NCBI RefSeq assembly: GCF_020510685.1
Contig: NZ_CP075185.1
Coordinates: forward strand, 1,364,001 to 1,428,000
Source: Dechloromonas denitrificans
GTDB lineage: Bacteria; Pseudomonadota; Gammaproteobacteria; Burkholderiales; Rhodocyclaceae
Length of the DNA: 64,000 bases
Direction: 5' to 3'
A model generated the notes under the pieces. That model was not told where the DNA came from, did no database searches, and saw nothing but the letters and a program-made list of their open reading frames with translations. A program made the translations under genes and the position numbers. Positions 60,334 through 64,000 of this stretch are shown here, piece after piece; positions within the stretch are counted from its first letter, which is position 1; the number at the start of each line of letters is the position of its first letter.

Positions 60334-60861
60334 TTAGCTCGCACCCAATTGAAACCCCTCCGGCACATGCGGCGCATGGTAACCGCTGCACAAGGTCTCC
60401 ATCTCCTGCCGTGCAGCAAAGGCCAGCAGCCTCGCGCCTTCCTCGCCATGCTTAGAGATCGAAAAATACCGGGCGCTGACCTTGATGCCACGTGGCGGTC
60501 GGGCAACCCAGTAATCGGCCGACCAAACCCGTCCCGAACGGGTTTTACTGCGTTGTGTCGTCCGCACGACACCGGCCGCCCCTGAAGTGTTATTGGTCCG
60601 TATTTGCGAAACAAACTCTTGCTTGGTCAGCGGTTCCAGTTGGCGAGTTTGCTCATCGCGCCAGGCTTGGGCCGCGATCAGGGCTTCCGCCTGACCGCCG
60701 CAGAGGGTAAAGCCGAACCATTGAAGATATCTGGCATGACGCCGCTCGACTTTTACCAGATAGCCCGGATCACGACCTTTCGGGGTCATCAGGCGAATGC
60801 CGTACATCACGTGCTCGGGTTCGATGGTTTTGTCTGGTTTGATCACACTTTGCCCGCCCAT
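60334..60861 (-). CDS. AP2-domain-like DNA-binding protein
   Basis: The 175-residue protein has a C-terminal half that reads like a bacterial AP2/ERF fold: NNTSGAAGVVRT, a Trp-containing strand VWSADYWVARPPR, then KVSARYFSISKHGEEGARLL and an amphipathic helix. The N-terminal half contains GYLVKVERRHARYLQWFGF. Such proteins are common on phages and mobile DNA, often next to homing endonucleases, and probably bind DNA. It is the last gene after the T6SS effector/immunity pair, three bases beyond it. Confidence 0.7.
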   Translation of the reverse strand: MGGQSVIKPDKTIEPEHVMYGIRLMTPKGRDPGYLVKVERRHARYLQWFGFTLCGGQAEALIAAQAWRDEQTRQLEPLTKQEFVSQIRTNNTSGAAGVVRTTQRSKTRSGRVWSADYWVARPPRGIKVSARYFSISKHGEEGARLLAFAARQEMETLCSGYHAPHVPEGFQLGAS

Positions 60862-60864
60862 ACA

Positions 60865-61836
60865 TTACAGCGTAGGCGCAGACTGATCCGGCGACCATTG
60901 CCAGAACGTGATGCCGTAATCGCCACCAAGAGAGGGCATGGCTTCACCTTGTTTGAAGTAGCGGCGGGAACCGGCCTTGGCCGGGGTGAACCACCAGCCG
61001 GTTTCGGGGCAGGGATGGTTGGCGGGGACGTTGGGGCGGCGGATTGCACCTCCGGTTTCCCCTTGCGGACCGCAACCAGTGCCACCGCCGCTATCGGCAA
61101 CGCGCTCGACCAGGGTCCAGGTGCAGGCTTGGTGGATGCTTGGGTCCTTGAAATAGCCAGAGGGGGTAAGTTCCTCGGGCGTAGGCTGAACGTTGGCTTC
61201 CCAGGCTTCATACCCCTTGATCAGGAACTGGGCCGCGCTATTGGGGGCATCGGGGAGGTAAACTCCGTTTTGCGGAACCTTGTCGTCAGTTTTTACCGTG
61301 ATGGCGTGGTTCAATCGGTAGATGGGCCAACTTGGCGGAGCGTTGAGTGGTCCTCGGCAATCATGGTACCGACTGCTTAAAGACCCGATGCTCCAATTAC
61401 CTTGCTGGGTATGGAAAATATTTGAGGCGAGTTCAGAAGCGATTCTTTCGTTTCGGTCGTACTCCGACTGGAACGGTTCTGGCATCCATTCGATATCGTA
61501 ATCGCGGTTGACGCCGGCAAATGATGACGTGACGTTTCCAGCCAGTGCGAGACCTTCAAAGTCTCCATGACTAAGTCGGATGTACCCGTTGAAGACTCCC
61601 TGTAATGAAAATTGCAGGTTTGGAATCACCCGCTCGCCCCAGACGGCGTCCGGCTGTTTCCATAGCGGTTGATTCCGGTAATCCGGCGGCAGATGTTTCA
61701 TGAACTCGCCAAGCGCATTCTCGGCAGCCTTGACGCAAGCTTCAAAGGCATCGCGCATCTGTCCGAAGTAATCGAGGGAGCTGTATCGTTCGAGCAGGTA
61801 GATTTCCTGCGGAATCAGTGGGGCGGGCTTCAACAT
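60865..61836 (-). CDS. Imm71/72-like T6SS immunity protein candidate
   Basis: The protein has 323 residues: PQEIYLLERYSSLDYFGQMR, then LWKQPDAVWGERVIPNLQF and SHGDFEGLALAGNVTSSF, followed by a C-terminal Cys/Trp-rich segment (HQACTWTLVERV, PETGWWFTPAKAGSRRYF). The first part resembles Imm71/Imm72-type immunity proteins found beside T6SS effectors; that match is from memory. It lies six bases after the putative effector gene on the same strand, the usual place for cognate immunity. No signal peptide is obvious, so the target site may be cytoplasmic. Confidence 0.72.
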   Translation of the reverse strand: MLKPAPLIPQEIYLLERYSSLDYFGQMRDAFEACVKAAENALGEFMKHLPPDYRNQPLWKQPDAVWGERVIPNLQFSLQGVFNGYIRLSHGDFEGLALAGNVTSSFAGVNRDYDIEWMPEPFQSEYDRNERIASELASNIFHTQQGNWSIGSLSSRYHDCRGPLNAPPSWPIYRLNHAITVKTDDKVPQNGVYLPDAPNSAAQFLIKGYEAWEANVQPTPEELTPSGYFKDPSIHQACTWTLVERVADSGGGTGCGPQGETGGAIRRPNVPANHPCPETGWWFTPAKAGSRRYFKQGEAMPSLGGDYGITFWQWSPDQSAPTL

Positions 61837-61842
61837 ATATTC

Positions 61843-63303
61843 TTATCTCCAGTTCCGTTCCAGAATAGGCACGCCGACGAGGTTAACCTCGATGTCGCCG
61901 TCGTCGTAGCCCCAACCGGTGAATTCGCGTTTGCTGGCGTGTTCGGGATTGAGCAGTTTGGGATTGACGGCGATCTGCTCGTGGCCGCCTTCGAGCCAGA
62001 AGTAGTTGCCGCTGTTGTCGGCAGGAACGGGGATTCCCTTGTCTTCAAGACGCTGCGAGGCTGCCTTGCCTCGCCAGACCGGCATACCCTTGCCGGGCGG
62101 CACGGTGTAGGTCAAGTATTCGCCATTGCTGTTCCAGTGCTTCCAGACGGCGAAACGCTCGCGCCATTCCGGTTTGGCGTGCAGGGCATCGAATTCGTCC
62201 TTGCTCATCCAATAGACGGCATTGTCGTTCGACTTGGCGTCGAGTACCCGATAGAGCACCGTGCCGGGCTGCAGGATGTCGGGAGTGATGGTGCCGTGGA
62301 AGGTTGAAAAGACATCCCGCAATGGCTTGGGCGCTGTGTTGCCGATATCGAAATGAGTCGCGGGGATGGTAGGCGGTACTTCCGCTGCTTGATATGTCCC
62401 TTTCTTCCCAACCTTCACCCACTCCGGTTTTGCCTTCCTCAACTCCGCAATTTCCTCATCCAACTGCATCCGCGTCGAACCATGCGGATTCGGCACATTG
62501 GTGCTGGCACGGTGATTCACACGGCGTTCGACATCAAGCCGCTGGGCCAGTCGATTGAGGTAGTTCTGAACCGGCGCCAGGGCATCGGCCATTGCCTTGT
62601 TGGCTTGTTCCCGAACTTTCTTGACCGTTTGCAGTAGCTGGCCGGCCTGGGTTTGCATGGCCGTCGTCCCCCATTTCTTCACCAGGTCGAGCAACTTGTT
62701 CAGGGCGCCGATGGCGGTGTCGAAGGCGACGCTCAGCTTGCCGACAGAAAGACTGCTGGAGACCGTACGCAACTGGTCAGCCAAGTATTTGTAGGGACTG
62801 TCGATTTTCAGCGCCTTGAGCGTCTTGCGCACTTCCGGGCGGGCCAGGAAATCGTTCAGTTTGCCGATTCCCTTTTCCACGAAAGGCTTGCTAGCCTTCC
62901 ACATGTCGGCGTCAAGCGCCACCTTTCCAGCGCTGAACATGGCTTTGCGTCCGTAGGCGAACATCACCTTGAAGCAGCCCTTGACCAGACTGCCCAGCGT
63001 CGGGAACAGTCCAATGAGGGTGAGCGCCAACGCTACCCAGGCCCACCGGTTACTGTTGTCCTGATTGATTTTTTTGCAATTGGCGACCACATCCCGGATA
63101 TCGCAGAGCTGATCAACCAGCGGGATCATGGAGATCACGGTTCCGGTTACGACTTGTGCGGTGCTTTGTTCTTCAACGAAGTCACCTTGCAGGACGATCC
63201 AGATCCACTCGGCCGCCGCCGACAAATCCTGTTTTGCGCTGCCCAGCCAGCGCGAGGGGGCCGCCGCATACCATGCCAAGGCATTTTCAAGGTCATTCCA
63301 CAT
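61843..63303 (-). CDS. Putative T6SS effector with N-terminal membrane module
   Basis: The 486-residue protein starts MWNDLENALAWYAAAPSRWL. Its ATG at 63303 lies four bases after the VgrG stop. The N-terminal third has hydrophobic helices (VTGTVISMIPLVDQL, WAWVALALTLIGLFPTLGSL) found in many VgrG-linked effectors. A long helical middle follows, then a C-terminal domain (about 330-486) with GTVLYRVLDAKSNDNAVYWM (at limit), KGMPVWRGKAASQRL and NYFWLEGGHEQIAVNP. The LYRV strand and late ExxQ/E-type loop are suggestive of an ADP-ribosyltransferase-like toxin, but this is a weak inference. An in-frame ATG at 63333 is possible. Confidence 0.78.
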   Translation of the reverse strand: MWNDLENALAWYAAAPSRWLGSAKQDLSAAAEWIWIVLQGDFVEEQSTAQVVTGTVISMIPLVDQLCDIRDVVANCKKINQDNSNRWAWVALALTLIGLFPTLGSLVKGCFKVMFAYGRKAMFSAGKVALDADMWKASKPFVEKGIGKLNDFLARPEVRKTLKALKIDSPYKYLADQLRTVSSSLSVGKLSVAFDTAIGALNKLLDLVKKWGTTAMQTQAGQLLQTVKKVREQANKAMADALAPVQNYLNRLAQRLDVERRVNHRASTNVPNPHGSTRMQLDEEIAELRKAKPEWVKVGKKGTYQAAEVPPTIPATHFDIGNTAPKPLRDVFSTFHGTITPDILQPGTVLYRVLDAKSNDNAVYWMSKDEFDALHAKPEWRERFAVWKHWNSNGEYLTYTVPPGKGMPVWRGKAASQRLEDKGIPVPADNSGNYFWLEGGHEQIAVNPKLLNPEHASKREFTGWGYDDGDIEVNLVGVPILERNWR

Positions 63304-63307
63304 AGCT

Positions 63308-64000
63308 TTACCCAAGCTTTCCTCGTGCGGCATTAATCAACTGATCAAGCGCATCCCAAGGAGAGCCTTGTTCCGGCTGCCGGGGTTCGTACTCGACGTA
63401 CTGAGCAAGCTTCGGCACATTTTCGTGGTGGGCCTGGCCGGCGCCATCGAGTTTTCCGCTGATGATTGAGCCGTCTTCAAAATGAATCTTGTAGCCTTGC
63501 CCGGCAAGCGCATCCCCATCGGCATCCATGTGCGAAATGTCGATCCAGTTGGATGCTTCCTGGGCTTTCCCTTCCGGCAACCGCTCCAACCCCGCCGCCC
63601 CATTTCCCGGCCCCACAAACGCATTCCCGCCGCCCTTCACTGAGAACGTCCCCGGACAGGCGAAGGTGATGTTGCTGCCTTCCAGCGTCACCGAAGATTG
63701 CCCGGCCTGCAGCACGATCTTCTCTTTCGCCAGGATATGAATCTCGTCGTTGCTGCTGGTGATCGTCACCGACTGGTCGGCGAGGATTTCCATCTGGTCG
63801 GTGTTGGCCTGGATGGTGTGGCTGCCGGCGGCGGCGATGCTCTTGATGCCGCCTGAATGGCTGAACCAGCTGGCCCCGGCGCCGACGGTGGTGGCGATGG
63901 TGTGGGCGCTGGCGATGTGCAAGTCCTGCTGGACAGTGGCGTGCAGGTGGCCGCCGGCATAGAGCAGGGTGCTGGCCGGGGTGGACAGGCCGATGTCGCT
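63308..64000 (-). CDS. vgrG: VgrG tip protein, C-terminal part (5' end outside window)
   Basis: 231 codons are visible, open to the right edge. The repeated beta-helix pattern (STLLYAGGHLHATVQQDLHI, AAAGSHTIQANTDQMEILAD, HILAKEKIVLQAGQSSVTLE, all at limit) is the VgrG DUF2345 needle. A C-terminal extension follows with NWIDISHMDADGDALAGQGY (at limit) and KIHFEDGSIISGKLDG, which could dock the effector encoded next. It is the puncturing tip of a type VI secretion system; no structural T6SS genes are in the window. Confidence 0.9.
   Translation of the reverse strand, partial: SDIGLSTPASTLLYAGGHLHATVQQDLHIASAHTIATTVGAGASWFSHSGGIKSIAAAGSHTIQANTDQMEILADQSVTITSSNDEIHILAKEKIVLQAGQSSVTLEGSNITFACPGTFSVKGGGNAFVGPGNGAAGLERLPEGKAQEASNWIDISHMDADGDALAGQGYKIHFEDGSIISGKLDGAGQAHHENVPKLAQYVEYEPRQPEQGSPWDALDQLINAARGKLG

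Overview
The window looks like a chromosomal segment of a betaproteobacterium, most likely a Rhodocyclales member of the Dechloromonas/Azonexus type. This is inferred from the GC-rich core genes, a PEP-CTERM protein behind a sigma-54 promoter, the single lolC-lolD pair, cbb3 oxidase genes, and many PAS/GGDEF/EAL and NIT-like sensory proteins. No taxonomic search was run.

Layout. 1-7.0 kb is a signalling block: a response regulator (cut by the window edge) and a hybrid histidine kinase on the minus strand, then a NIT-like protein overlapping a PAS-PAS-GGDEF-EAL protein on the plus strand. 7.2-11.8 kb carries nifJ with a dihydroorotate-dehydrogenase-like gene. 11.9-13.0 kb is a PEP-CTERM gene with a sigma-54 promoter and a strong terminator. 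13.0-25.1 kb is housekeeping: a TonB-like gene, recJ, lolCD, a chemotaxis receptor, comEC and two hydrolases.

Two integron arrays follow. Array 1 (25.2-28.4 kb) has four minus-strand cassettes, a probable attI and a frameshifted, truncated remnant of an integron integrase. Array 2 (about 42.8-53.9 kb) has eight attC-bearing cassettes plus a terminal gene, an attI and an intact IntI whose gene is preceded by a 20-bp LexA-type box. The arrays share nearly identical attC families, although 14 kb of ordinary chromosome lies between them. Two neighbouring attC sites in array 2 are broken by three attC-associated elements: an IS1111-type IS in one, and an IS1182-like IS plus a group IIC intron in the other. 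A CcdAB toxin-antitoxin pair sits directly behind intI.

Between the arrays (28.5-42.6 kb) lie a cytosine-deaminase-like gene, mtfA, an EamA exporter, relA, trmA, an orphan ccoN-ccoQ pair lacking ccoO and ccoP, a diguanylate cyclase, urtA, rsmJ, a two-gene unit with a SLATT-like membrane protein, and small enzymes. After the array come rarA, an M14 peptidase, serS, mltF and tRNA-Ser(CGA). The right end (60.3-64 kb) is a minus-strand type VI secretion module: the C-terminus of a VgrG, a large putative effector, an Imm71/72-like putative immunity protein and an AP2-domain protein.

The most noteworthy signal is the pair of linked arrays (one dead and one SOS-controlled integrase, apparently one attC pool) together with the stacked attC-targeting elements. 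Several cassettes and the SLATT unit look like conflict or immunity functions.
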